Shown here: piece by piece, positions 25,697-36,600 of the stretch
Numbering within the stretch: the first letter of the stretch is position 1
Layout of the letters: each line of letters opens with the position of its first letter
Assembly: GCA_015231755.1 (NCBI GenBank)
Contig: JADGAZ010000013.1
Span: 93,305-130,991 of the forward strand
From: Magnetococcales bacterium
Lineage (GTDB): Bacteria > Pseudomonadota > Magnetococcia > Magnetococcales > Magnetaquicoccaceae
Length of the DNA stretch: 37,687 nt
Direction of reading: 5' to 3'
The notes under the pieces: model-generated
Told to the model about the DNA's origin: nothing
The model's input: only the letters and a program-made list of their open reading frames with translations
Database searches by the model: none
Made by a program: the position numbers and the translations under genes

Positions 25697-28600
25697 ATGG
25701 ACCCCATGACCAATCAGATCCCACACACCCCGGATTCGCCCCCGACCTCCCAACGTTCACACGCCGAACCTCTGGCCATCATCGGCATGGGGTGTCGTTT
25801 TCCCGGAGGCGCGCATAGTCCAGCGGCATTCTGGGAGCTGTTGAGCCAAGGCAAGGATGGGGTGATCGAAACCCCGCCGGAACGGTGGAGTCTGGGACGC
25901 TTCTGCGATCCGGATCCCTCCCGGCCCGGGAAGATGCCGGTCCGGCAGGGCGGATTCCTGCAAGAGCCCATCGACGGCTTCGATCCGCTGTTTTTCGGCA
26001 TCTCCCCCCGGGACGCCCAGGCCATGGATCCCCAACAACGCCTGTTGCTGGAGGTGGTGTGGGAGGCGTGCGAAGACGCCGGACTCGACATGGACCGGAT
26101 GAACGGCTCCAATACCGGGGTGTACATCGGCGGCTTCATGCAGGATTTCACCGCCATTATCCTCAGCCCCCTCAACCGGCCCCTGCTCAACAACAGCTCG
26201 GCCATCGGGGTTAATCTGGCCATGCTGGCCAATCGCATCTCCCACGCCTTCAACCTGCTGGGACCGAGCATCGCCATGGACACGGCCTGCTCCTCCTCTT
26301 TGGTCAGTTTCCATCAGGCGTGCCAGTCGGTGTGGAACGGGGAATGCTCCATGGCGATCAGCGGCGGGGTCAATCTCATGATCCGGCCCGAATACAACAT
26401 CGCCTTGCACAAGGGACAGTTCCTGGCCCCCGACGGACGCAGCAAAAGCTTCGACGCCCGTGGAAACGGCTATGGACGCGGCGAAGGGGCGGGCATCGTG
26501 GTGATCAAACCCCTCTCCGCAGCCCAGCGGGACAACGACCGGATCTATGCCCTGGTACACGCCACCGGAGCCAATCAGGATGGCCACACCAACGGCATCA
26601 CCGTGCCCAGCGGCCCGGCCCAACAGGCCTTGATCCGCAAGGTGTGCGCCGCCGCCGACATCGATCCGCAAAAAATCCGCTACATCGAAGCCCACGGCAC
26701 CGGCACCCCGTTGGGGGATCCCACCGAATGCAAAGCCCTGGGCAGCGTCTATGGTCTGGGTCGCCCGGAGGATCAACCCTGCATGGTCGGCTCGGTCAAG
26801 GCCAACATCGGACATCTGGAGGCCGCCGCCGGCGTGGCCGGCGTGATCAAGGCCGTCTTGTGCCTGCATCACCAACAGATTCCCCCCCAGGCCAACCTGG
26901 AAACCCTCAATCCCAACATCCCCTTCGAGGCGTTGCGCCTGCGGGTGCCCCGTGCCCTGCAACCCATGCCCGCCGGGGATGGACCCGCCCTGGTGGGGGT
27001 CAACTCCTTTGGCTATGGGGGCACCAATGCCCATGCCATCCTGTCGGAAGGACCGAAAACACCTCCAGCCTCTCCGGTGGCCACCGATTCCCGGGAACAA
27101 CTCATTCCCCTGTCGGCCCGCTGCGAAGCCGGACTCAACGCCCTGGCCAAACGGTGGCTCGACTGGCTTGAAACCACCCAACCCCTGCCGACCCTGCCCC
27201 ATCTGGGACGGGCCGCCGGGGTGCGTCGCACCCATCACGACCATCGTTTGGCCCTGGTGGCCGATTCCACCGAGGGGTTGATCGCACAACTGCGCGCCCT
27301 GACCGCCCCGGATGCCCTGCCCCCGTCCCACAGCCAGATCTCGGGCCAACAGGCCAAACGTCCGGTGTTCGTGCTGACCGGCATGGGCCCCCAGTGGTGG
27401 GCCATGGGTCGCCAACTGCTGGCCGAAGAACCCATCTTCCGCCAGACCGCCGCAACCATCGACGCCCATTTCCAGAAGGTGGCGGGTTGGTCGATCCTGG
27501 AAGAGATGCAACGCCCGGAAGCCGAATCCCGCATCGCCGAAACCCGCTTCGCCCAACCGGGCAACTTCGTGGTTCAGGTGGGACTGGTGACCCTGCTGCG
27601 GGCCTGGGGGGTGGAACCCGCCGCCGTGGTGGGACACAGCTTAGGCGAGGTCTCTGCCGCCTACATTACCGGCGCGTTGAGCTTCGAGGACGCCATTCTG
27701 GTGAGCTATCACCGCAGCCGGCTGCAACAAAAAGCCGTGGGCGCGGGACGCATGCTGGCGGTGGGACTGCCCCCGGAAGAGTGTCCCCCCCTGCTGGCCC
27801 CCCACGGAGGCAAGGTGGTGATCGCGGCCATCAACAGCCCCACCTCCAGCAATCTGGCCGGAGACGCGGACGCCCTGGCCATCATCGCCCAACAACTGAA
27901 GGCCCGGGGGGTCTTCAACCGGTTCTTGCGGGTGGACATCCCCTATCACAGCCCGGCCATGGATCCGTTGAAGCCGGAACTGCGGGCCTCTCTGGTTCAC
28001 ATCCAGCCCCGCATTCCCACCCTGCCCCTGTATTCCACCGTCACCGGCCTGCCGGTAAAAGGAGCGGATTGGGGGGCGGAATACTGGGTGCAAAACCTGC
28101 GGGAGCCGGTGCTGTTCGCGGCGGCCATGGGGAGTCTCATCCAGGACGGTTATGGACTATTCATGGAGATCGGACCCCATCCGGTGCTGGCCACCTCCAT
28201 TCAGGAGTGCCTGAGCCACAAGGGCGTGACCGGCGAAACCCTGGCCACCCTGAATCGCACCAAACCGGAACGGGCCACCCTGCTGGAAACCGTGGGCAAG
28301 CTCTATACCTATGGTTATCCAGTGGCCTGGGAACGGATCTATCCCGCCGAACTGGAACAACACCTCTGCCTTCCCACCTATCCCTGGCAACGGGAACGGT
28401 ATTGGCCCGAGAGCGACGCGGCATTGATGGATCGTCTCTACACGGTGGAACACACCCTGCTGGGTCAAAAGATCAACGCGCCCCTGCCCACCTGGGAGAG
28501 CCAGTTGAATCCGGCTTTGGTGCCCTTCTTGAACGATCACCGGGTGGAAGAGTCGGTGGTTTTTCCCGGCGCCGGATATGTGGAACTGGGATTGGCGATT

Positions 28601-31600
28601 CACCGGCTGGTGGTCCAGGACGAACCCTGCCTGCTGGAGCGGTTGCAATTTCATCAGGCGCTGGTGATCACCGGCGGGGAAGCCACCCTGCGCATGAGCT
28701 TCGATCCCAAAAGCCACCAGTACACGGTTCACAGCCAACGCGCCGACCAGCCCGATCACTGGACCCTGCACGCCTCCGGAACCCTCTCCCCCGAACCACT
28801 GGGAGACGCCACCCATCTGGATATGAACACCGTGCAGCGCGCCTGCACCGAATCCATGGAGATCGACGCGATCTATGCCCAACTGGATGCCACCGGTCTG
28901 CATTACGGCCCCTGGTTCCGGGGCATCCGCCAGATCAGGCGGGGAGAAAACGCCGTCTTGGTGCAAGTGGCGGCCCACCCGGAGTGGAGCCGGGCCGACG
29001 ACGCCCATCGGCTGCATCCCACCTTGCTGGACACCTGCTTTCAGGCCTTGATGATCACCATGAAGCCGGATGACGGGCTGTATCTGCCGGTGGGGATTCA
29101 GCGTCTGCGCTTTTACGCCACTCCCGCCGCGCCGTTTTGGTGTTACATCCAGATCACGGATCACAATGCCCGTTTCATCGAGTGTGATCTGACCCTGTGC
29201 GACTCCGAAGGCCGAATCTACGCCGAATTGGAAAAATTGCGCTGCAAGGCGGTGCCCAAGGGTCAAAACGACGAGGAAAACGCCGCCCTCAACGACTGGC
29301 TCTACCGCCTTTCCTGGGAACCCGTGGAACGGCCCGCCGCCACAACGGCCTCTGCACCCAAGAACGATCCCCTGCCCCTGGTCATTCTGGACCACGACAC
29401 CCCCCTGGGAGGCTCCTTGGCCAAACAGTTGGCCGCGGCGGGAGCGGGCCGGGTGGAACGGATTTCCCACCCCCTGGCTGGACTCGACGCCGCGCTGGCA
29501 TCCCTCGGACCCTGCCGGGCGGTGATCGATTTGTGGGGTATGGCCGCCCAATCGACTCTGGAAGATCCCATCGGCATGAATCCGGCGATCGACACCCTGG
29601 GCTTGATCCAGACCCTGGTCCGAATGGGCGAAAGCGGAAACACTCCCTCATCCGGCCCGCCCCGACTCTATATGGTGACCCAGGGGGCGCAACCCGCGGG
29701 TCAGCCGGAAACCCTCTCGGGCCTGCATCTGGCTCCGCTGGTGGGACTGGCCCGGGTCGCGGCCAACGAGCAGCCGGGACTGCGTTGCACGGTGCTGGAT
29801 CTGGATCCTCACGATCCTGCCGCCTGTCTGGCGGATCTGGCCGCCGAGGTGCTGGCGGATCTGGCGGAAAGCGAAGTGGCTTGGCGGGACGGACAACGAC
29901 TGGTCAACCGTCTGGTGCGGGCAGAGGCCGCGACCCTGGCCCAGCAACAGATCGAACCCAACGACGATCCTGCCACCAGAACGCCGTTTGTGCTGGAAGC
30001 GGGCCGACCGGGTGTCCTCTCCTCGTTGCAGTTGCGAGCCTGCGAGCGTCGTCCCCCCGGTCCCGGAGAGGTGGAGATCGAAGTCCACGCCGCCGGCATC
30101 GGCGCCCGGGATGTGACCCGCATCACCCAGCGGGATCCGGAAGGAACGCTGGACAAAACCTTCTTCGGCGATGGCATCGGCATGGAGGTCTCCGGTGTGG
30201 TGACCCGCGTGGGTCCGGGGGTCCAGGCCCCGGCCAAAGATGAAGCGGTTCTGGCCATTCTGCCGGGAGGTTTCCGCTCCCACATCACCTTGCCGGTCAA
30301 CGCCATCTGGACCCTGCCCAGACCCAGACGCATCGGCGACGCGGAGTGCGGCGGACTGCCCATGGCCTTTCTGGCGGCCTATTTCGGGCTTTACCGGGCC
30401 TATCTGGGCACCGGGGAAAAGGTGTTGATCCATTCCGCCCACTGCGGCATGGGTCTGGCCGCCATCCAGGTGGCCCAATGGCGTGGCGCGGAGCTGTTCG
30501 TCACCGCCGACACCCCGGAAAAACGCAAATTCCTGCGCTCACTCGGACTGCGCCACGTCTTCGACAGCCGTTTTCCCACCTATGTCGAACAGATCATGGC
30601 CGCCACCGGGGAGCGGGGAGTGGATGTGATCTTCAACACCTTGGGTGGCGAAGCCGGTCAAAAAAGCGTGCTGGCCCTGGCCCCCTTCGGGCGTTTCGTC
30701 GAACTGGGCGAGTATGCCGCCCGCAAAGATGCGGCGTGGAATTTAGCCAGCGTGGAACGCAACCTCAGCTTCATGTCCGTGGATCTGGATCATCTGGCCC
30801 GGCGTCGGGAGATCATGCCCTTCTTGCTGGAAGAGATTTCCGCCCAGTTCGCCAACGGCACCTTCAAACCGATCCAGACCCATGTCTTTCCCGCCGACCG
30901 GGCCGCGGAAGCCTTCGAGCATGTGCAAAGCGGTCAACTGGGCAAGGCGGTGTTGGACATGCGGGGCACCGGCCCCATGACCATCCTGCCGCAACGCCAG
31001 GAACCCCCATTGTTTGACGCCGACGGCACCTATCTGATCACCGGGGGTTTCGGCAGTTTCGGACTGGAGCTGGCCGCCTGGATGGGACGACAGGGAGTAC
31101 GACAACTGGTGCTGACGGGTCGTCAGGGCGCGGCCTCCCCCGAAGCCAAACAGGCTGTGATGGCCCTGGAATCCACCGGGGTGCGGGTGATGGCCGTGGC
31201 CATGGATGTCACCAGTTCCACGGAGGTGACCCGGCTCATCCAACGCATCGGCCACACCATGCCACCCTTGCGGGGGATCGTGCACGCGGCGGCGGTGCTG
31301 GACGACGGACTGCTGATGGATCTGGATCCCGACCGCATGCGGCGTGTGCTGGCTCCCAAGGCTTTGGGGGCATGGCATCTGCATCGGGCCACCCAGTCCC
31401 TGAAACTCGACTTCTTCGCGCTCTTCTCGTCGGTTTCGTCTTTGATCGGCAACGCCGGACAAGGCAACTATGTGGCGGCCAACGCCTTTCTGGATGCCCT
31501 GGCCCACGCCCGCCGCGCCGCCGGACTGCCGGCCACCAGCATCAACTGGGGTGCCTTGGGGGAGGTGGGCATGGCGGCTCGCGACAAAGAAGTGGAGCGC

Positions 31601-32230
31601 CGTCTGCAACGGGGAGGCATTCACAGCATCGGCATCACCCAGGCCATGAACGCCTTTGCCCGGGTATTGCGCTGGAATCCGTCCCAACTGGGGGTGCTCC
31701 ACATGGATTGGGAGGCCTTTGCCCAAACCAATCCCCTGGCCACGCGCATTCCCCGCTACAGCGGTCTGGTGGCCTCGGAAAACAATCCGTCCAGCCACAA
31801 GAACACCTCCCAACTGCGCCAGCAATTGGCCGCCAGCCCGGAGAACCTGCGTCGCGGCATCCTGGTGGACCACATCCGCGCCCTGGTGGCCAAGGTGCTG
31901 GGCATTCCCAATCTGGAGCGGGTTTTGCCCCATGTGCAACTGTTCGACTTGGGCATCGACTCGTTGACCGCCGTGGAGCTGAAAAACAAGCTGGAAGCGG
32001 AAGTGGGATTGTCGCTCGGCTCGTCTTTGGTGTTCAACTATCCCACCATCGACGCCCTGGCCAATTTCCTGGCCTCCAGCCTGTTTGCCGACACCCAGGC
32101 CGCCACCCCCGACACCCAGGCCGCCACCACCCCGGCGCAGGACCAGGCGGCTGTAGCAAAACTCTCGGATGACGAGGCGGAGGCGCTGCTGCTGGAAGAG
32201 TTGATGAACACCATGTCCCAACTCTCCTGA
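25697..32230 (+). CDS. Type I polyketide synthase, fully reducing module KS-AT-DH-ER-KR-ACP
   Basis: A protein of 2177 residues. KS: DTACSSS with Cys198, HGTGT and NIGHLE. AT: GHSLGE with Ser648; the specificity loop reads IPYHS, neither HAFH nor YASH. DH: His948 in DHRVEES (the usual Gly is Glu) and Asp1112 in HPTLLDTC. A structural KR half (~1190-1420) precedes ER, whose nucleotide motif is HSAHCGMG at 1579-1586. KR: TGGFGSFG at 1782-1789, FSSVSS, Tyr1925 in GQGNYVAANAF, with LDD suggesting B-type stereochemistry. ACP: GIDSL with Ser2089. The tail LSDDEAEALLLEEL resembles C-terminal docking segments. All catalytic residues looked for are present, so it should add one saturated C2 (or substituted C2) unit. 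There is no loading domain and no thioesterase. The start is ATG 25697 or 25706; both follow GGAAA closely. Confidence 0.94.
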   Translation: MDPMTNQIPHTPDSPPTSQRSHAEPLAIIGMGCRFPGGAHSPAAFWELLSQGKDGVIETPPERWSLGRFCDPDPSRPGKMPVRQGGFLQEPIDGFDPLFFGISPRDAQAMDPQQRLLLEVVWEACEDAGLDMDRMNGSNTGVYIGGFMQDFTAIILSPLNRPLLNNSSAIGVNLAMLANRISHAFNLLGPSIAMDTACSSSLVSFHQACQSVWNGECSMAISGGVNLMIRPEYNIALHKGQFLAPDGRSKSFDARGNGYGRGEGAGIVVIKPLSAAQRDNDRIYALVHATGANQDGHTNGITVPSGPAQQALIRKVCAAADIDPQKIRYIEAHGTGTPLGDPTECKALGSVYGLGRPEDQPCMVGSVKANIGHLEAAAGVAGVIKAVLCLHHQQIPPQANLETLNPNIPFEALRLRVPRALQPMPAGDGPALVGVNSFGYGGTNAHAILSEGPKTPPASPVATDSREQLIPLSARCEAGLNALAKRWLDWLETTQPLPTLPHLGRAAGVRRTHHDHRLALVADSTEGLIAQLRALTAPDALPPSHSQISGQQAKRPVFVLTGMGPQWWAMGRQLLAEEPIFRQTAATIDAHFQKVAGWSILEEMQRPEAESRIAETRFAQPGNFVVQVGLVTLLRAWGVEPAAVVGHSLGEVSAAYITGALSFEDAILVSYHRSRLQQKAVGAGRMLAVGLPPEECPPLLAPHGGKVVIAAINSPTSSNLAGDADALAIIAQQLKARGVFNRFLRVDIPYHSPAMDPLKPELRASLVHIQPRIPTLPLYSTVTGLPVKGADWGAEYWVQNLREPVLFAAAMGSLIQDGYGLFMEIGPHPVLATSIQECLSHKGVTGETLATLNRTKPERATLLETVGKLYTYGYPVAWERIYPAELEQHLCLPTYPWQRERYWPESDAALMDRLYTVEHTLLGQKINAPLPTWESQLNPALVPFLNDHRVEESVVFPGAGYVELGLAIHRLVVQDEPCLLERLQFHQALVITGGEATLRMSFDPKSHQYTVHSQRADQPDHWTLHASGTLSPEPLGDATHLDMNTVQRACTESMEIDAIYAQLDATGLHYGPWFRGIRQIRRGENAVLVQVAAHPEWSRADDAHRLHPTLLDTCFQALMITMKPDDGLYLPVGIQRLRFYATPAAPFWCYIQITDHNARFIECDLTLCDSEGRIYAELEKLRCKAVPKGQNDEENAALNDWLYRLSWEPVERPAATTASAPKNDPLPLVILDHDTPLGGSLAKQLAAAGAGRVERISHPLAGLDAALASLGPCRAVIDLWGMAAQSTLEDPIGMNPAIDTLGLIQTLVRMGESGNTPSSGPPRLYMVTQGAQPAGQPETLSGLHLAPLVGLARVAANEQPGLRCTVLDLDPHDPAACLADLAAEVLADLAESEVAWRDGQRLVNRLVRAEAATLAQQQIEPNDDPATRTPFVLEAGRPGVLSSLQLRACERRPPGPGEVEIEVHAAGIGARDVTRITQRDPEGTLDKTFFGDGIGMEVSGVVTRVGPGVQAPAKDEAVLAILPGGFRSHITLPVNAIWTLPRPRRIGDAECGGLPMAFLAAYFGLYRAYLGTGEKVLIHSAHCGMGLAAIQVAQWRGAELFVTADTPEKRKFLRSLGLRHVFDSRFPTYVEQIMAATGERGVDVIFNTLGGEAGQKSVLALAPFGRFVELGEYAARKDAAWNLASVERNLSFMSVDLDHLARRREIMPFLLEEISAQFANGTFKPIQTHVFPADRAAEAFEHVQSGQLGKAVLDMRGTGPMTILPQRQEPPLFDADGTYLITGGFGSFGLELAAWMGRQGVRQLVLTGRQGAASPEAKQAVMALESTGVRVMAVAMDVTSSTEVTRLIQRIGHTMPPLRGIVHAAAVLDDGLLMDLDPDRMRRVLAPKALGAWHLHRATQSLKLDFFALFSSVSSLIGNAGQGNYVAANAFLDALAHARRAAGLPATSINWGALGEVGMAARDKEVERRLQRGGIHSIGITQAMNAFARVLRWNPSQLGVLHMDWEAFAQTNPLATRIPRYSGLVASENNPSSHKNTSQLRQQLAASPENLRRGILVDHIRALVAKVLGIPNLERVLPHVQLFDLGIDSLTAVELKNKLEAEVGLSLGSSLVFNYPTIDALANFLASSLFADTQAATPDTQAATTPAQDQAAVAKLSDDEAEALLLEELMNTMSQLS

Positions 32231-32280
32231 TCCGGTTCACGCCTCCACCGCCACACCCATTTTGTCTCTTGTCTCCCGCC

Positions 32281-32323
32281 CTCCCCGGTTTCCGATGCGT
32301 TGATCGCCTCAGAAACCGGGGAG
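32281..32323. terminator. Inverted repeat between convergent PKS and glycosyltransferase genes
   Basis: CTCCCCGGTTTC (32281-32292) and GAAACCGGGGAG (32312-32323) form a perfect 12-bp stem with a 19-base loop, in the 103-base gap between two converging genes. There is no T-run on either side, so it may act as a bidirectional transcript end by structure alone, or as a factor-dependent site. Confidence 0.55.
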
Positions 32324-32333
32324 ACCGGCACAC

Positions 32334-33401
32334 TCAAACAGAAGACTCCGACCTTTCCAACGCCTCATCCCGCATCCGATTCAAAAACTCCCGTGGCGAA
32401 TACAGCGACACACCCGGATCGGGCACATCCAGAAACCGCCTGACCGCCCTGGCGATGGAACGGGCCGAGGTGGGATCGAAGGTCTGCACCGGCACGCACA
32501 CATCCCGGACATAATCCAATTCCCCCGCGACAATGGGCAACCCGTGGCGACTGGCCTCGATCAAAGGCATGCCGAAAGATTCGGAGAGGGAGGGAAAAAT
32601 CAAGGCCCGGGCTTGCTGGTACAGACGGGAGACCTCCGGGGGCGACAAATGCCCCACGTTATCAATTTCCAAGCCTTCTTCGCGCCGCAACCCGGCCACC
32701 TGTTCCGCCAGCCCACGGTCCCGCTCTCCCAGGGTCAAGGCCAGTTTCGGGGTCAGTCCCTCCCGTTTGAGTTCCCGCCACGCCTGAAACAGCCGCTGGT
32801 GATTCTTGTGTGCATTGCCATCGGAGACATAAACAAAATCCCATTCCGGCGCCACCGTCGCATCCCGTTCCACCGTCGGCTGATCGATGAAGGGCAAGAT
32901 CAGGACTTTGGGCAGATCGGTTTGCTTCCACTGCTCCAAAGAGTGCCTCAACGCCGCCGCCATGGTGGGGGTCTGCACCACAAACGCATCCACCCGCTGC
33001 CGAAAGATTCGACTGATGGCGCGTTCATACAGCAAACGCAAAGCGACACGGGGATTGTGGTCCGAAACAGCATACTTCCCGAAATACAAACGGTTTTGCA
33101 GATAAACGACAATGCGCGCTTTCAAAAAGAACGCTGGCGGCAGACCATGAAAAAACAGCACCGTGTCTTCCGCCGCAGCCACGCCATTCAACGTGACCTG
33201 CGCCCAGGCCCGTGAGATCAGATTGGCCTGGACCCAATGGATCGAACTGTCCGGGGGAAGGTGCAAACGGGATCGAGCCCGCTGATCCAAAAAGCCGATC
33301 AGCCTCCATTCGGCGGGCCAGCTTTTCAGCAGCGCGTTCAACAGCATGAATCCCCCGCCGTTGTGGACATTGGGGGCATACAGAATCAGGTTCCGGTTCA
33401 T
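32334..33401 (-). CDS. Glycosyltransferase, GT4-type
   Basis: A 355-residue GT-B glycosyltransferase. The N-terminal part starts NLILYAPNVHNGGGFMLLNALL, with the Gly-rich acceptor loop. The C-terminal donor domain has DFVYVSDGNAHKNHQRLFQAW, LSPPEVSRLYQQARALIFPSLSESFGMPLIEASRHGLP with the E-x7-E motif, and VRDV. I chose ATG 33401 (MNRNLIL) because GGAG sits five bases upstream; an extension to 33488 lacks similarity. It is soluble or peripheral. It faces the PKS gene across a 103-base gap, so membership of the biosynthetic cluster is uncertain; it could equally act on surface polysaccharide. Confidence 0.88.
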   Translation of the reverse strand: MNRNLILYAPNVHNGGGFMLLNALLKSWPAEWRLIGFLDQRARSRLHLPPDSSIHWVQANLISRAWAQVTLNGVAAAEDTVLFFHGLPPAFFLKARIVVYLQNRLYFGKYAVSDHNPRVALRLLYERAISRIFRQRVDAFVVQTPTMAAALRHSLEQWKQTDLPKVLILPFIDQPTVERDATVAPEWDFVYVSDGNAHKNHQRLFQAWRELKREGLTPKLALTLGERDRGLAEQVAGLRREEGLEIDNVGHLSPPEVSRLYQQARALIFPSLSESFGMPLIEASRHGLPIVAGELDYVRDVCVPVQTFDPTSARSIARAVRRFLDVPDPGVSLYSPREFLNRMRDEALERSESSV

Positions 33402-33611
33402 GATCGCTCCGTGCCGTCGTGAAAAGCGGGGTGAATGGAAGAGGTGGCATACCACACTCCCCGCCTTGTGACACGGAATTTTCGCCAAAGCCAGCCGTTG
33501 TCCCGACTCACCGCAAAGGGATTCAAGCGGGTCTTGCCATCAAGCGCTGTCCATGACCCTGCGAACATCCCGTGGGCATGACGATTCTGGCAATTCTTGA
33601 TGAACCCTGAC

Positions 33612-33640
33612 TTGATCTTTACGCGCCGCCCTCCTACACT
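33612..33640 (+). promoter_or_regulatory. Sigma-70-like promoter before the dockerin/DUF1566 gene
   Basis: TTGATC (33612-33617), a 17-base spacer and TACACT (33635-33640) match four of six consensus bases at each box. A leader of ~36 bases leads to CGGAG at 33667 and ATG 33683. The rest of the 281-base divergent gap holds nothing else I can name. Confidence 0.55.
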
Positions 33641-33682
33641 TTAAGTCTCTGTATCAAACACCCTTCCGGAGCTGTCAACATC

Positions 33683-36600
33683 ATGTTTACAAAAGGACTG
33701 TTAAGAGTCTCGATCCTCTTATTCGTTCTGTGCGCGTCCGTTCTTCACGGTGCCACCCTGGATGTGGACAAAAGCGGCAGTGTGGATGCCACGGATGGGG
33801 TGTTGATTTTAAGGCGATTGAACGGCGCCTCCACCATCGATACCGGTGTCGTCCTGCCGTCGGGTCAGACCAATGCGTCGGTGATGCAATCGATCGATGG
33901 TCTGGGGTTGACGCTGGATGTGGATCAAGGGGGGCAGGTGGATGCCACGGATGGGGTGTTGATCCTGCGACGTTTGAACGGCGCCTCCACCATCGATACC
34001 GGTGTCGCGTTGTCGGCCCAAAGCAGCAATGCCACCGTTATGGATACCATTGACCGACTGACAACTGCCGGCAACGCTGCGGTGATGATGACCGGTCTGC
34101 TCTCCGGTGCCACTGTCACGGCCAGCCGTGCGGTTGATCCAGCCACGGTATTGTTCACCACCACCTCGGACAGCAACGGCAAGTTTTCACCTCCGGCCAG
34201 TCTGTCCACCGGAGATGGCGAGATGTTGCTGATTGCCGCAACCGGTGGGAAGGAAACGGATGGCACCCAGACGCTGAACAATACCGGAACCATCCATGCC
34301 TTGATGACGACCGCGACGTTGAAAGCCGGGAATTTCAACCTCTCTCCCCTGACCGAGATGACGTGGCAATATACGAGAAATCTGGTCGGCGAGGTGGATG
34401 ATGACTATCTGGGGGTGCGTCTCAATGATCTGGCGCGAATTTTCGTGGCCCAGGACATCGATGGCGACGGAAAAATCGATGCCAAGGATATCCTGGCGTT
34501 TTCTTATCTGGATGCCGCGCATCAGGCAAAGCTGAAGTTCCAATCCGCCCTGCTTTCCAATCCGAATGGCAGTGGCCACAGCGTCATCTCCACGTTGCGT
34601 TCATCCCAAACCGACACACTCCGCACGCTGTTGGATGCCACCTTTGGCACGGTACTGACTCTTTCCCCCATGCCGGATGCCCGTTTCAGCAAAGTGAAGG
34701 TGACCGCCACCACGGTGGGCAAAGGGTCGGTGAAGAATGCCACCAACACGATTCACTATGACGTGGAGAAGGCCACCAAGGATAACGTCTCTTCTGCCTT
34801 TTATACGAAAGATTCCGCCCAGACCCAGACCTTCACGGCCACCCCCACCACCGATACGACGATTCGCAGCTGGGATGGGTGCGATACGGTTTCCACGAAC
34901 AACACTACCTGCACGGTATCCTTAAGAAACAATCGCAACGTTCGCGTCACCTTCGATTACAAGAACGCCGAGCTTTCTTCAAAATGGGTGGATCTGACCA
35001 CAGCCGATGTCACGGTCAGCGCATCCGGGCTGAAGGTGGTGGCTACAGCCGGGGACAGCGCCATGATCGCCAATCTGGCCAAACTGGCCACCGGTTCCCT
35101 GGTAGGTGGGACCGCCGGAAATGGCTTTTTGCGACGCATTCTGACGGTGGAAAAGGTCGATGACCTGACCTACAACGTCACCACCGAACAGGCCAGCTTG
35201 GCGGATGTGGTTCTCAAGGGATCCGGGGGATTGAAGAAGAAATTGACCAACGCCGACCTGGCCACCGTCGGCACCACCGGATCGACCGCTCAGGCGGCCT
35301 TCGTGGGTCTGCCGGGGATTGAGTTGCTTCCTGCCGAGGATTACCGAAGCCAGCGTTTCCGGTTGCGTTTCGGCTCCGGCGAGACGAATTCTGCCAACCA
35401 GGCCCGCGCCAAAGGCGCAGCGACGCAGACGTTCAACAAATCGGTGGAGTTGGCGCCCGGGGTGACCGCCACCGGCACCGTGGATCTGGAGATCAGCGTG
35501 GATCTGGATGCCCGGTTCGGCTCCTTTGGCCTGCTGTCCGGATTGGAGCATTTTCATTTCATCCCCACCGTCACGCCCACCGGCACGCTTGCGTTGAATG
35601 TGGGAGGGGAAAGTTCCGCCTCTGCCGGGCCTGTGCTGCTGGGGACTCTCCATTTTCAGCCGTTCATGTTTGCCATTGGCGGGGTGCCGGTTGTGGTCAA
35701 GCCGCAACTGAATCTCTATCTGGGTGCGGGGATCGAGGTCAAAGAGACCCTGACTGCCTCGATAAGCATGGCGATGACGGCACAGGCGGGTCTGGTGTAC
35801 GACCGGAACGGCGCTTCGACGGGTCAGTGGAGTTTCATCAAGGATCTGGTGCCCCAATCCCCGAGTTACAGTCTCTCCCCGTTGACGAAAAGCAGTTCAA
35901 TCTCCGCCTATCTGAAACCGGAGATGAGCGCCACGTTGAACGGTCTGGTCAATCTGGGCATACCGGTGACGGGAACGTTGAAACTGAACTCGCAACAAAT
36001 CACCGATGTGGGCCAATTGGTGCAGGATGGCTGTGTCGGAGATCTCAACTATACTCTGTTGTGGGGGCTGAATGGCCAGTTCACCTACGATGTAGATATG
36101 ATGAAGGCGCTCAAGGAATTACTCGATCTGGCCAATCTGGGCAATTCAACGGCAGGTTGGCTGGTCAATGGCAAATTCGTCACCATCCCTTCGGTGAGTG
36201 GTGCCTTGGAAATTTACAACAACGAATGGACGCTTGCACAAAAAACCATTCATGATCCAAAGTGTGACAAAAAAAATCCGCCCTATTTGCAGATATCTGG
36301 CAAGGATATCGTGCGCACGATCCAGAAAGGTCAAGGCGGCGTGATCACGGAAACCTATACCCTGACCAATACCGGCGATGAGTCCCTGACCTGGACGGCG
36401 AGTTTCCAAGAAGGAGAAGCCATCACGGTTTCTGCCACCAGCGGCACCCTGGCTGCCAAGGAGTCCCAAACGGTAACCGTCACTTTGGATACCAGCAAGT
36501 TTCCGACCGGCACCTATGCGAATGGCATCACTTTCCGCAATACTGCGGTGGCAACGGATTTGCCGTGGGAGCAGACAGGGACCAGTTATTACCAGATTCT

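Noticed and set aside
25757..27637. Minus-strand open frame of 626 codons
   Set aside because: It is antisense to the PKS KS-AT region, which carries all catalytic motifs.
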